DNA of 64,000 bases from an uncultured Clostridia bacterium. GTDB lineage: Bacteria > Bacillota > Clostridia > Oscillospirales > Acutalibacteraceae. The position numbers and the translations under genes are program-made. A model generated the notes under the pieces. The model ran no database searches. It was not told the DNA's origin and saw nothing but the letters and a program-made list of their open reading frames with translations. Shown one piece after another: positions 25,216 to 34,707 of this stretch (positions are counted from its first letter, which is position 1; each line of letters begins with the position of its first letter). The stretch is taken from the NCBI GenBank assembly GCA_945863885.1, contig CAMAZY010000003.1, positions 1 through 64,000 of the forward strand. Direction: 5' to 3'.

Positions 25216-26700
25216 TTAACCCTCGGAAACAACGACTCCTCTTTCTTTTCTCATTTCGGCAAGCTCAACCGTGATCTTCTCTTTCTTTTCGCCGACGATG
25301 TCATAGAAGAACATCGGAACAGCGGTCAGAAGAAGGCTGATACCCGGAACGATGGAGACAAGAGCGAACATCGCAAAACGCTGCGGGTCGCCCATATTCA
25401 TTGCCATTTCAACAATGGCCTCGGGCTTCGAGTTCATTGCCGCAACGTCGATATGAACGACCATGTACATCAGAATGATGACAACCGTCGCAAAGGCGTT
25501 GCCGAGCTTGTTGACGAACGACTGACATGCCGAGCCGACCGCAGTGTCACGGTAGCCGGTTTTCCATTCGATATAGTCAAGACAGTCAAAGACCATCGCA
25601 CCCGAAACAACGTTGATAACACCGAGGGGAATGCTCGAAATGATCATGAACGGAATACAGATCAGAAGATTCTGCGTTGTCCAGCCGACTATCAGCGTAA
25701 CAACGCTTGCCGCAAAGCCGCCAAGACAGGAAACGATCATCAGGGTTCTGTATTCGAACTTTTTGAAAAGTTTCGGCATTAAAAGCATCGTGCCGAACAT
25801 ACCGACAGCGGCACAGACCTGAATGACGAGCGCAACGGTTGAAATATTCGACTGATACTGCTCAACGGTTGTCGGCTTACTGCCGATATAAAGACCGGAA
25901 TACCGGGCAACGTGCGGCGCCGCAGACTGAAGCATATAGCGGCCGAACGAAAGAATACCGGAAATGACAACCAGCATGAGCGGTTTACAGTGGAAGATAC
26001 GGTAAAGCGTAGACGGCTCATTCGGGTCACGCTTCGTTGCGTTCGGAATGTTGATTCTCTCTTTGACCTTGAACGATGAAATCGAGAACAGCGGCATACC
26101 GATAACGGACATCGAAATCGCCATAATCGCATACTTGAGCACATCGGGGTTCGAGCTTTTTGCGGTGAAATAGCCGACAATCATCGGAAGAGCAACCGTT
26201 ACCGCAGAGCCGACGCCGCCGACGGTACGTCCGTAGGAGATGATTCGTCCTCTTTCCTTCGGGTTCGGGGTCATCAGGTTCGGCATACTCCAGAACGGTA
26301 CGTCGCTCGAGGTGTAAATCATACCCCAAAGGACATAGACAACGGCAACGTAAACATACATTCCCTTTGTCCGTTCGGAAAGATCAAAGCCCAACGGTGG
26401 CAGGAACATGAGAATGGTAAGAATTGCAATCGGGATTGCCGTAATGACCGGGTACGGACGAAGTCTGCCCTTTTTGGTCTGATGCCGGTCGACAATCATA
26501 CCCATAAGCGGGTCGTTGATGGCGTCCCACACTCTCGCCAGAAGCATCAGCAAAATGACGAACATCGCATCAAGTGCCAATACGTTCATGTAATAGTCCG
26601 TGATATAGCTTGACATACAGCTGTACACAAGACCCTGTCCGAGAGCCGCAATGGAATAGGCTCTCACTTCACTTTTTGACGCATAGTTTTTTTCTTCCAT
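25216..26700 (-). CDS. GPH family sugar:cation symporter (MFS)
   Basis: A 494-residue membrane protein with twelve predicted segments. The GPH motif is present as ARVWDAINDPLMGMIVDRHQTKKGRLRPY, of which DPLMGMIVD carries cation-site residues. The region FDCLDYIEWKTGYRDTAVGS is also typical. AAAGGAGG lies five bases before the ATG at 26700. It overlaps the end of trkH by 37 bases, and its ribosome binding site is inside trkH codons, so coupling to potassium uptake is likely at the level of expression. The substrate is unknown. Confidence 0.9.
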   Translation of the reverse strand: MEEKNYASKSEVRAYSIAALGQGLVYSCMSSYITDYYMNVLALDAMFVILLMLLARVWDAINDPLMGMIVDRHQTKKGRLRPYPVITAIPIAILTILMFLPPLGFDLSERTKGMYVYVAVVYVLWGMIYTSSDVPFWSMPNLMTPNPKERGRIISYGRTVGGVGSAVTVALPMIVGYFTAKSSNPDVLKYAIMAISMSVIGMPLFSISSFKVKERINIPNATKRDPNEPSTLYRIFHCKPLMLVVISGILSFGRYMLQSAAPHVARYSGLYIGSKPTTVEQYQSNISTVALVIQVCAAVGMFGTMLLMPKLFKKFEYRTLMIVSCLGGFAASVVTLIVGWTTQNLLICIPFMIISSIPLGVINVVSGAMVFDCLDYIEWKTGYRDTAVGSACQSFVNKLGNAFATVVIILMYMVVHIDVAAMNSKPEAIVEMAMNMGDPQRFAMFALVSIVPGISLLLTAVPMFFYDIVGEKKEKITVELAEMRKERGVVVSEG

Positions 26701-28175
26701 ATTATCCTCCTTTTGACGGCACCAAAGGTGCCTTTCCACGTTGTGGGACTGAACAAAACGAGCATCGGGAAATATTCAAGCCGTCCCGCCAGCATATCAA
26801 ATATCAGAATGATTTTTGAAAGCGGAGAAAACGAACTGTAATTTCCCGTCGGTCCGACTAATTCAAGACCGGGTCCGATGTTGTTCATCGTCGCCGCAAC
26901 CGCGGTCAGTGATGTCGTCATATCGTGCCCGTCAAGGCTGACAAGGAAAGCCGATATGACGAAAACAAGCATACAAACCACAAAGAAGGATGTTGTTCCT
27001 CTCAGCGTCTCGTGGTCAATACGCTTCTTATCCAATTTGACGATTTTCACCCCTCTCGGGTGAATGACGGACGAGATTTCACGAAGCGAGCTTTTGACAA
27101 GCAAGATAATTCTCGAAACCTTGATGCCGCCGCCGGTGCTTCCGGCACTTGCCCCGATAAACATTAAAATAACAAGAATAAGTTTTGAAAGCTGCGGCCA
27201 TGAATTAAAGTCTGCGGTCGCAAAGCCGGTTGTCGAAATAATCGAAGCGACGGAGAACGCCGCATTGTGAAACGCAGGGAAAAGCTTTCCGCCGTAATTC
27301 AATTTATAGATATTCAGCGTGATACAAATGACGGCAAACGAAATGATACCGAGATACCAGCGAAGCTCTTCACTTTTCAAAGCCTGACCGAACCTTTTTA
27401 AAAGCAAAAGGTAATAGACAGAGAAATTCACACCGAACAATATCATAAATACGGTGACGACGCCCTGAAGATAGTAGCTCTTATAAAATCCGATGCTGGC
27501 GTTATGAATCGCAAAGCCGCCTGTACCGGCCGTTCCGAAAGCGGTCGTAACCGAATCGAAAAGCGGCATGCCGCCCGCAAGAAGAAGCACTATTTCCAGA
27601 AGCGTCATTGCAAAATAAATCGCATACAGGATAAACGCCGTATACCGTACCTTCGGCACAAGCTTTCCGACCGACGGTCCCGGACTTTCGGCTTTCATCA
27701 GCTGCATACTCGAGCCGCCGCCCGCAAGCGGAACAATCGCAAGCAAGAAAACCAACACGCCCATGCCGCCGATCCAATGGGTAAAGCTGCGCCAGAAAAG
27801 GGAACAGTGACAAAGCGCTTCAACATCGGTCAGGATACTCGCTCCCGTAGTCGTAAAGCCGGAAGCCGATTCGAAAACCGCATCGAGATAAAACGGTATC
27901 TCTCCCGTAAGCGTAAACGGAAGCGCCCCGACAAGGCTTAAGCCGATCCAGCTTAATCCCACGGTCACAAAGCCGTCCTTTGCGTAAAACACGCTTCGTT
28001 TCGGCTTCCTGACCGTCAGCAAAACACCGATTGCAAGGGAAATGAGCATGACAAGCGCATACATCTTCCACTGTGCTTCGCCGAAATATAAACCGACGCA
28101 AACCGGCAGAGCCAGACAAAGCGACATGATATTCATGACCCAGCCGAGCAGATACAAAATCATAAAATAGTTCAT
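26664..28175 (-). CDS. trkH: Potassium uptake channel subunit TrkH/KtrB
   Basis: A 503-residue channel of the Trk/Ktr superfamily. The four pore-loop repeats are visible: SASGFTTTGASIL, FGTAGTGGFAI, STTGFATADF and NNIGPGLELVG. Two regions are typical of the family: HWIGGMGVLVFLLAIVP and GASAGSTGGGIKVSRI. The C terminus ends in a basic tail (KRRIIWKKKTMRQKVK) that overlaps the next gene. AGGAG precedes the start. It acts with TrkA, encoded 10 bases upstream, to import K+. Confidence 0.94.
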   Translation of the reverse strand: MNYFMILYLLGWVMNIMSLCLALPVCVGLYFGEAQWKMYALVMLISLAIGVLLTVRKPKRSVFYAKDGFVTVGLSWIGLSLVGALPFTLTGEIPFYLDAVFESASGFTTTGASILTDVEALCHCSLFWRSFTHWIGGMGVLVFLLAIVPLAGGGSSMQLMKAESPGPSVGKLVPKVRYTAFILYAIYFAMTLLEIVLLLAGGMPLFDSVTTAFGTAGTGGFAIHNASIGFYKSYYLQGVVTVFMILFGVNFSVYYLLLLKRFGQALKSEELRWYLGIISFAVICITLNIYKLNYGGKLFPAFHNAAFSVASIISTTGFATADFNSWPQLSKLILVILMFIGASAGSTGGGIKVSRIILLVKSSLREISSVIHPRGVKIVKLDKKRIDHETLRGTTSFFVVCMLVFVISAFLVSLDGHDMTTSLTAVAATMNNIGPGLELVGPTGNYSSFSPLSKIILIFDMLAGRLEYFPMLVLFSPTTWKGTFGAVKRRIIWKKKTMRQKVK

Positions 28176-28185
28176 TTCCGGCTCC

Positions 28186-29547
28186 TTATGAAAGAATATC
28201 GCTTAAGTCGTTGAGATCTTTATCTGTTGTCACAACAACAACCGTGTCGCCGATTTTTATGGAATCCTGACCGGAGGGAATAATCATTTTTCCGCCCCGT
28301 CCGATACAGCAAATCAGCACATTTCTTCTGATACGAAGCTGGGAAAGCGGTGTACCGACGACCTCGCTTTCGCTTTTGACCTTGAATTCAAGCGCCTGCG
28401 CTTTGCCGCCGATAATGTTGTAAAGAGTCTGAATACTGCTGCTCCCGGCGGAGTTGGTCAGCGCCCTGACATAGCTTAAAATCAATTCGGCGGTGATATT
28501 TTTCGGATAGACAACCGAACCGATCGGAAGCCGGTCGATGATTCCCTCAAAATTGAGTTTGTTAATTTTCGTGACGGTCTTTGCGCTGAAATTCGAACCG
28601 ACATACAAAGACAGCATGATGTTTTCTTCATCGATATCGGTTATCGAAGCAAAACCGTCCGCCTCGGAAATTCCCTCTTCCAAAAGAAGCCTCTGGTCGC
28701 TTCCGTCGCCGTGGATAATCAGCACATTCGCCGGCAAAATCGAGTTAAGATATTCGCACTGCGCCTTGTCCTTTTCGATTACCTTGACCTTAAAGCCGTA
28801 TTCGCAAAGCTTTTGCGTCAGATAAACCGCAATTTTTCCGCCGCCGACGATAATCACCGAGCGAAGATGCTCGTTGGCGATGCCTGCCTTTTTGAAAAAC
28901 TGCGTGCCGTCCTTATGCGTTGTAATAAAAGAAATTTTATCGCCGGCATAAATCGTGTCGTCTCCGGTCGGTATGATGACCTTGTCGCCTCGTTCAACGG
29001 CGCAGATAAGAATTCTGCCCGAAAGCTTACCGAGAGCGGATTTTATCTGAACGCCCGCAATCGGGGACTTTTCAGGCACCTCGGTTTTTAAAAGTTCGAT
29101 TCTGCCCCGCTCAAAGGTATCCACCTCTATCGCCGAGGGAATCGAAAACAATCTTGCCATTTCGGAAGCGGCAACAAGCTCGGGGTTGATAATCATGGAA
29201 ATTCCGAGCTTTTCTTTGATGAAGCTGCTTTCGGTTATGTAAACAGGATTTCTGACTCTCGCGATCGTCTTGCAGTCCGACGCCCTTTTGGCAATCATAC
29301 AGCAAAGAAGATTCAGCTCGTCGGAATTGGTCATAACGATAAACAAATCCGCATATCTGATACCGGCCTCCTGCTGAACAAGATGAACCGCTCCGTTACC
29401 GACAATGCCCATAACGTCCGCCGTTTCCGTAACACGGCGAATCGCTTCGGCATTGGTGTCGATCACCGTAATATCATGTCCGTCGTCAGCAAGCTGTTCG
29501 GCAAGAGCGGAACCGACCTTGCCGCAGCCGACAATTATAATATTCAT
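28186..29547 (-). CDS. trkA: Trk potassium transporter peripheral NAD-binding subunit TrkA
   Basis: A 453-residue cytosolic protein with two tandem halves. Each half has an RCK/TrkA-N Rossmann domain (GCGKVGSALAEQL at the start, and VGGGKIAVYLTQKL about residue 232) and a TrkA-C domain. It gates the TrkH channel in response to NAD(H) or nucleotides. I chose the ATG at 29547, with GGAGG upstream; the longer frame has no such site. It is the first gene of a four-gene run. Confidence 0.94.
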   Translation of the reverse strand: MNIIIVGCGKVGSALAEQLADDGHDITVIDTNAEAIRRVTETADVMGIVGNGAVHLVQQEAGIRYADLFIVMTNSDELNLLCCMIAKRASDCKTIARVRNPVYITESSFIKEKLGISMIINPELVAASEMARLFSIPSAIEVDTFERGRIELLKTEVPEKSPIAGVQIKSALGKLSGRILICAVERGDKVIIPTGDDTIYAGDKISFITTHKDGTQFFKKAGIANEHLRSVIIVGGGKIAVYLTQKLCEYGFKVKVIEKDKAQCEYLNSILPANVLIIHGDGSDQRLLLEEGISEADGFASITDIDEENIMLSLYVGSNFSAKTVTKINKLNFEGIIDRLPIGSVVYPKNITAELILSYVRALTNSAGSSSIQTLYNIIGGKAQALEFKVKSESEVVGTPLSQLRIRRNVLICCIGRGGKMIIPSGQDSIKIGDTVVVVTTDKDLNDLSDILS

Positions 29548-29737
29548 GTCTGCCTCCGTAAAAACAAAAAGATAGGTATGAAAGATACATCTGTCTTTTA
29601 TCAGCATTTTAATATTTTAACATATTGCCGTGCTTTTTTCCATATCTTTTTTTATAATCATATGAAATCCGCTTCCATTTTGATGTAGAATTTAAGGCTG
29701 ATTTTTTGTTTGTTTTTGCTGAAAAAGTCCGTCCGTA

Positions 29738-29766
29738 TTGAATTTTCATATTACTTGTTGTAACAT
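29738..29766 (+). promoter_or_regulatory. Likely promoter of the GH31 gene
   Basis: TTGAAT (29738-29743), 17 bases, TAACAT (29761-29766), placing the start about 30 bases before the ATG. Confidence 0.45.
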
Positions 29767-29800
29767 ATATCTGTAATTTTTACGGAAAGGGAACAAACAG

Positions 29801-32206
29801 ATGAACGAAGTATCAGAAAAATTCAAAAACACATTTTCCGTCACAGCCGAACCGAAAGCTCCGAAAGCAAGCATTTTCATCAAGAACAACTGCCGCTTTA
29901 CGGTTCTTACGTCAAGGCTTTTACGGGTCGAATACGACAGGGACGGGATTTTTACCGACGAAATGACACAGGCGGTGCTGTCCCGTGATTTTGAGACGCC
30001 CGTCTATAAAATCACACAGGAAGGCTCGGTCATCACCGTTGCCACAACGCATACCGTTTTGCGATACGATACCAAGAAAAGAAAGATGCTTTCCGTGTCC
30101 GTCAAAGGCGGCGACACGGTCACCGACTTTAAAAAGGGCAATCTCAAGGGCACCTACCGTACGCTTGACATGGTAAACGGCTCAACGCCTCTTGAAGACG
30201 GCCTGATAAGCCGCAGCGGCGTCAGCGTGGTGGACGACTCGAAAACCGTTATCATTAACCCCGACGGAACGATAAAGGAACGCAGAAAGTGCCTTGACGA
30301 ATATTACTTCGCCTACGGTCACGATTACAGAGCCTGTCTAAAAGATTTCTTCCGTCTTTCGGGCAGTGTGCCGCTCGTTCCCCGGTACTGTCTCGGCAAC
30401 TGGTGGAGCCGCTATAAGGCATACACACAGGACGAATATGTCAAGCTGATGAGCGACTTTATCGACAAGAAAATTCCGATTACCGTCGCCACGATTGACA
30501 TGGACTGGCATTGGGTTGACGTGGAAAAACGGTTCGGCTATAAGGCGGAGTACAACCGCAAAAATCCGTTCGAAATCTTTCAAGGGCAAGGCTGGACGGG
30601 TTACAGCTGGAACACCGAGCTTTTCCCCGACTATAAAAAAATGCTCTCTTGGCTTCGGGAAAAAGGCTTGAAGGTCACGATGAATCTTCACCCGGCGCAG
30701 GGTGTCCGTTCGTTTGAGGATATGTACCCCGAAATGGCACAGCGTATGGGCATTGACCCGAGCACCAAAAAGACCGTACGGTTCGACATCACCGACCCGA
30801 AATTTATTGAAGCTTATTTCGATGTGCTTCACAAGCCCTACGAAAAAGACGGCGTCGACTTCTGGTGGATCGACTGGCAGCAGGAAAAGACAACCAAAAT
30901 CAAAGGGCTTGACCCGCTTTGGGCGCTCAACCATTATCACACCCTTGCCTTTACGGGCGAAAACAAGCGTCCGCTGATTCTTTCCCGCTTTGCCAAGGTC
31001 GGCTCGCACCGCTATCCGCTCGGCTTTTCGGGCGATACCATCATCACCTGGGAAAGCCTTGACTTTCAGCCGTACTTTACCGTCACCGCCGCAAACGTCG
31101 GCTATACCTGGTGGAGCCACGACATCGGCGGCCATCAGCTCGGCTCAAGAAACGACGAGCTCTATGCCCGCTGGGTACAGTTCGGCGAGTACAGCCCGAT
31201 TAACCGACTGCATTCAACAAGCGACGAATTCATGGGTAAGGAGCCGTGGAAGTACTCCTACCCGGCCGGGCAGGCGGCGGTCAATGCGCTTCGGGAACGT
31301 CATGCGATGATTCCGTACATCTATTCGATGAACTACCGCACACACAAGGACGGTGTCGCTCTTTGCGAGCCGATGTATTACACCTACCCCGAAGAAAACG
31401 AAGCGTACGAAATCAAAAACGAATACTTCTTCGGAAGCGAGCTTCTTGTCGTCCCCGTCACAAGTCCGATGAACAAAACGACCAACCTTGCCGCCACGAA
31501 GGTTTGGCTTCCCGACGGCATCTGGACGGATATTTATAACGGAAGAATCTACAAGGGCGGCCGCACCGTCACGATGTACCGGGGAATCGAAAGTATCCCC
31601 GTTCTTGCCAAGGAGGGAGCGATTCTTCCGCTTTCCTCGAACGACAAGGACAACGACTACTCGAACCCGACCGACATGACCGTCCGTATTTTCAGCGGAA
31701 ACAACACCTTCGACCTGTATGAGGACGACGGCGAAACGCTCAACTTCGAAAACGGTGAATTTGCAATTACAAAAATGCGGGTCAGAAAAGCCGCCGACAG
31801 TCTGCTGTTCACGGTCGGAAAGACCGAGGGCGACCTGAGCGTCATTCCGCAAAAGCGAAGCTACACCTTTGTTTTCGAAAACGTCAGCGACTGTAAAGAT
31901 ATTATGGTGAAATCCGCAAACCGTGACAGAAAGTTCGAAAAGACAAACAAGCACGGAAAGCTTTTCGTCTCTGTCAAGGACGTCAATCCGAAAAACGGCA
32001 TTGAAATCGAGCTTTTCGGCATCACCGAACGAAATAACCGGGAAACCAAGGAAGAGGTCATTGAGGTTCTTTCCAAGTATCAGATGAAAACCATGCAGAA
32101 AAAAATGCTGCTCACGCCGTACATCAACGACATGAGCAAACCGATTCCGTTTAAAGACGAGGACTTAAGAGGCCCCGTAGAGGAAATATTAAATCTCGGA
32201 ATATAA
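29801..32206 (+). CDS. Glycoside hydrolase family 31 (alpha-glucosidase/alpha-xylosidase type)
   Basis: An 801-residue cytosolic enzyme without a signal peptide. An N-terminal beta-sandwich (to about 190) precedes the TIM barrel. The nucleophile is probably Asp358 in FWWIDWQQ and the acid/base Asp412 in GFSGDT; the usual family wording around the nucleophile (W.DMNE) is replaced by WIDWQQ, a form known from some GH31 branches. C-terminal beta domains follow from about 540. It would release alpha-linked glucose or xylose from oligosaccharides that the GPH symporters may import. GAAAGGGAA precedes the start. Confidence 0.88.
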   Translation: MNEVSEKFKNTFSVTAEPKAPKASIFIKNNCRFTVLTSRLLRVEYDRDGIFTDEMTQAVLSRDFETPVYKITQEGSVITVATTHTVLRYDTKKRKMLSVSVKGGDTVTDFKKGNLKGTYRTLDMVNGSTPLEDGLISRSGVSVVDDSKTVIINPDGTIKERRKCLDEYYFAYGHDYRACLKDFFRLSGSVPLVPRYCLGNWWSRYKAYTQDEYVKLMSDFIDKKIPITVATIDMDWHWVDVEKRFGYKAEYNRKNPFEIFQGQGWTGYSWNTELFPDYKKMLSWLREKGLKVTMNLHPAQGVRSFEDMYPEMAQRMGIDPSTKKTVRFDITDPKFIEAYFDVLHKPYEKDGVDFWWIDWQQEKTTKIKGLDPLWALNHYHTLAFTGENKRPLILSRFAKVGSHRYPLGFSGDTIITWESLDFQPYFTVTAANVGYTWWSHDIGGHQLGSRNDELYARWVQFGEYSPINRLHSTSDEFMGKEPWKYSYPAGQAAVNALRERHAMIPYIYSMNYRTHKDGVALCEPMYYTYPEENEAYEIKNEYFFGSELLVVPVTSPMNKTTNLAATKVWLPDGIWTDIYNGRIYKGGRTVTMYRGIESIPVLAKEGAILPLSSNDKDNDYSNPTDMTVRIFSGNNTFDLYEDDGETLNFENGEFAITKMRVRKAADSLLFTVGKTEGDLSVIPQKRSYTFVFENVSDCKDIMVKSANRDRKFEKTNKHGKLFVSVKDVNPKNGIEIELFGITERNNRETKEEVIEVLSKYQMKTMQKKMLLTPYINDMSKPIPFKDEDLRGPVEEILNLGI

Positions 32207-32210
32207 AACT

Positions 32211-32235
32211 AACCGCCGGCTCACAGTCGGCGGTT
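32211..32235. terminator. Hairpin between GH31 and rmlA
   Basis: A perfect 8-bp stem AACCGCCG/CGGCGGTT (32211-32218 with 32228-32235). The U-rich flank is on the minus-strand side, so it mainly ends the rmlA operon. Confidence 0.65.
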
Positions 32236-32265
32236 ATCTGATATCTGACGTCTTTCATCTGATTT
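32236..32265. repeat. ATCTGA-type tandem spacer between stop codon and terminator
   Basis: Four degenerate copies of ATCTGA/GTCTTT-like heptamers fill the 30 bases between the rmlA stop and its terminator. A similar block lies after groL (44485-44520). Confidence 0.4.
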
Positions 32266-33150
32266 CTAATATTTGTACTTACCGTCCGCAACCTTTTTGA
32301 GGTGCTCGCCGTAGGGCGATTTTCCGTACCGCTGTGCCTGAGAAAGAAGCTCATCCTTTTCTATCCAGCCGTTGTTGTACGCAATCTCCTCGGGGGCGGC
32401 AATCATCACGGACTGTCGGCTTTCGGTAATCCGGACAAATTCACTCGCCTGACTTAAGCTTTCGACCGTGCCCGTGTCAAGCCACGCAAAGCCCCTGCCG
32501 AGCAGTTTAACTTTGAGGCTTCCCTCTTTTAAAAAGAGGTTGTTCAGGTCGGTAATTTCAAGCTCTCCCCTTGCGGAGGGCTTGACTTTTTTTGCCTTTT
32601 CGGCGACCGTATTTCCGTAAAAATAAAGTCCCGTCACACAGTAGTTCGATTTCGGATTCTTCGGCTTTTCCTCAATCGAGATGACGTTTTCGTTTTCGTC
32701 AAACTCGACCACACCGAAGCGTTCGGGGTCGTTGACAAAGTAGCCGAAAACGGTTGACATGCCTTTTTCGGCGTCTGCCGCCGCTTCTTTCAAGAGCTTC
32801 CCGAAGCCGTTGCCGTAAAAAATATTGTCGCCTAAAATCATTGCGCACGGCTCGCCGCCGATGAACTCCTCACCGATGATGAAAGCCTGCGCCAATCCGT
32901 CGGGCGACGGCTGAACGGCATAGGAAAGACGGATTCCGAAACTGCTTCCGTCACCGAAAAGCCGTTCAAAATTCGGCAAGTCCACGGGCGTCGAGATAAT
33001 CAGAATGTCCCGGATTCCCGCCATCATCAGCGTTGACAGCGGATAGTAAATCATCGGCTTATCGTATACCGGCAAAAGCTGTTTCGACGTAACCATTGTC
33101 ATCGGATAAAGCCTTGTTCCGCTTCCTCCGGCAAGTATAATTCCTTTCAT
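32266..33150 (-). CDS. rmlA: Glucose-1-phosphate thymidylyltransferase
   Basis: A 294-residue nucleotidylyltransferase that makes dTDP-glucose from dTTP and glucose-1-phosphate, the first step to dTDP-rhamnose and related sugars. It has the N-terminal GGSGTRLYP motif and [16 protein letters not shown], followed by the magnesium-site GDNIFYG and the IEEKP region. The length is normal. rmlB, rmlC and rmlD are not in this window. It is the last gene of the subtilase-symporter-ABC run, 12 bases after the exporter gene. Confidence 0.94.
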   Translation of the reverse strand: MKGIILAGGSGTRLYPMTMVTSKQLLPVYDKPMIYYPLSTLMMAGIRDILIISTPVDLPNFERLFGDGSSFGIRLSYAVQPSPDGLAQAFIIGEEFIGGEPCAMILGDNIFYGNGFGKLLKEAAADAEKGMSTVFGYFVNDPERFGVVEFDENENVISIEEKPKNPKSNYCVTGLYFYGNTVAEKAKKVKPSARGELEITDLNNLFLKEGSLKVKLLGRGFAWLDTGTVESLSQASEFVRITESRQSVMIAAPEEIAYNNGWIEKDELLSQAQRYGKSPYGEHLKKVADGKYKY

Positions 33151-33162
33151 CGCTTTTTCTCC

Positions 33163-34707
33163 TTATTTATTGTTATATTCGGCGACTTCAAGCACATTCC
33201 GGCTTGAAAACAGAACAAGCAAAGACACAATCATGTTCACACCCGCCGCCGCAAAGAAGCTGAGAAAGCCGTACGGTATCAGCACAATCAGCACCGCCGC
33301 CGACGGCACGGAAAACAGCAGTCCGAGCAGAAAGTACAGCATGATAACAAGCGCCTTGTTGCCGCCGTTGCCGAAAAAACGCTGTAAAATCAGATTCACG
33401 CCGACGAACAGCACTGAAAAGCTGACCTTTGCCGCAATCATGCCCAAGACCTCGGGCAAAGAGCAGCCGACAATAAAAATGAACGGCACGAAGGTGATGA
33501 CCGCTTCGGCGATAAACGGCGCAATTGACTCACGAAGCATATACAAAAGCTTTTTGAACGGCTTTTCGGGAATCAGGTAAACATACGGCAAAAGAAGCTC
33601 TTTCGCCCACCGTCCCGTTGCGACAACGAACAGTGAAATGTAAATACTGAACACAAAGCCGCCGACGCTTTCTTTCATGATAAACGTAAAGCCGATTGTG
33701 ACAAGCGCCATGATCACGCTCGTCATATCGAGAAGAAAAACACGGCTTCTGCGGTTTTCGACCTTGTGCTTTGCGGCAATCGCCGACGCCCCCTCGCCGC
33801 CCGGCAAGCCGATTTTTCCGACCTTCACCTTTCTCGGCGCATTTTCGGCGACCTTGCCCTCTTTCCGGGCGGTGATAGCGGAAAACGAAACCTCCATCGC
33901 CTTTAAGACGTCCTCATAGTAGTCGGCATTGATGACCGACACAAGGATATAGTAAAGTGCGATAAAGGCGGCGATGCACAACAGCCCTATGGCAAAGTGC
34001 AGCAGGTTACCCGAAATCAGTCCGACAACCGAGAGCTTTACAAAGCCCGCAACCGGGAAGAAATTCATCACAAACTTTCCCGAAGCCGCAACAACGCACG
34101 GCAACAGTTCCCCGTTCATATTGTACGCAGTCAAACCGAGATATACCAAAAACGCCGCCGATATGCCGTAAAAAAGGATTTTCCCGATGCGGCACTTTTT
34201 GTCGTCCGAGGCGGTGACCGAGTAAATCAGCATCGCAAGCATCTGCGACAAAAACACCGTAACGCCGTAGCCGACAAGGCAAACCAATAATTGCCAGAAT
34301 TTTATTCCGTAGGTATCGTTTAACAGCGGATACTGATAGATAAGAAACAAGCCGATTACCAACGACCGCCCAAGCTGGCTTAAAAGGCCGTAGGACAAAA
34401 GCCGCTTTTGTTTGAACGGGGCAGTAAAAAGCAGATTTACGTCCGCCATCGAAAACATCGAAGCGCCGTTGACAAAGCCTGTTTTTGCGCTGAGTAAAAA
34501 AACGAGCACATACACGGCAAACACAATGGCATAAAACTCGCCAATATCCCGTCTTGCATATTCTATACCGCCCTGTCCTGCTGTCAGAAGATTCATCACA
34601 AGCAAAGCAATAAAGAGGATTCCGATAATCAGCTCGGCCGGACGGTGAAGCATTTCTTTCAGGCGGTTTTTAGCTTTTTTGACGGTAAGAAACAAAAGAG
34701 CATTCAT
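33163..34707 (-). CDS. Putative ABC exporter membrane subunit
   Basis: A 514-residue membrane protein with about twelve hydrophobic segments and a central cytosolic part of about 60 residues (ITARKEGKVAENAPRKVKVG). It resembles the putative ABC exporter domain family found in Clostridia. The start overlaps the ATPase stop codon by four bases (ATGA), so the two are translated together. The exported molecule is unknown. Confidence 0.75.
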   Translation of the reverse strand: MNALLFLTVKKAKNRLKEMLHRPAELIIGILFIALLVMNLLTAGQGGIEYARRDIGEFYAIVFAVYVLVFLLSAKTGFVNGASMFSMADVNLLFTAPFKQKRLLSYGLLSQLGRSLVIGLFLIYQYPLLNDTYGIKFWQLLVCLVGYGVTVFLSQMLAMLIYSVTASDDKKCRIGKILFYGISAAFLVYLGLTAYNMNGELLPCVVAASGKFVMNFFPVAGFVKLSVVGLISGNLLHFAIGLLCIAAFIALYYILVSVINADYYEDVLKAMEVSFSAITARKEGKVAENAPRKVKVGKIGLPGGEGASAIAAKHKVENRRSRVFLLDMTSVIMALVTIGFTFIMKESVGGFVFSIYISLFVVATGRWAKELLLPYVYLIPEKPFKKLLYMLRESIAPFIAEAVITFVPFIFIVGCSLPEVLGMIAAKVSFSVLFVGVNLILQRFFGNGGNKALVIMLYFLLGLLFSVPSAAVLIVLIPYGFLSFFAAAGVNMIVSLLVLFSSRNVLEVAEYNNK

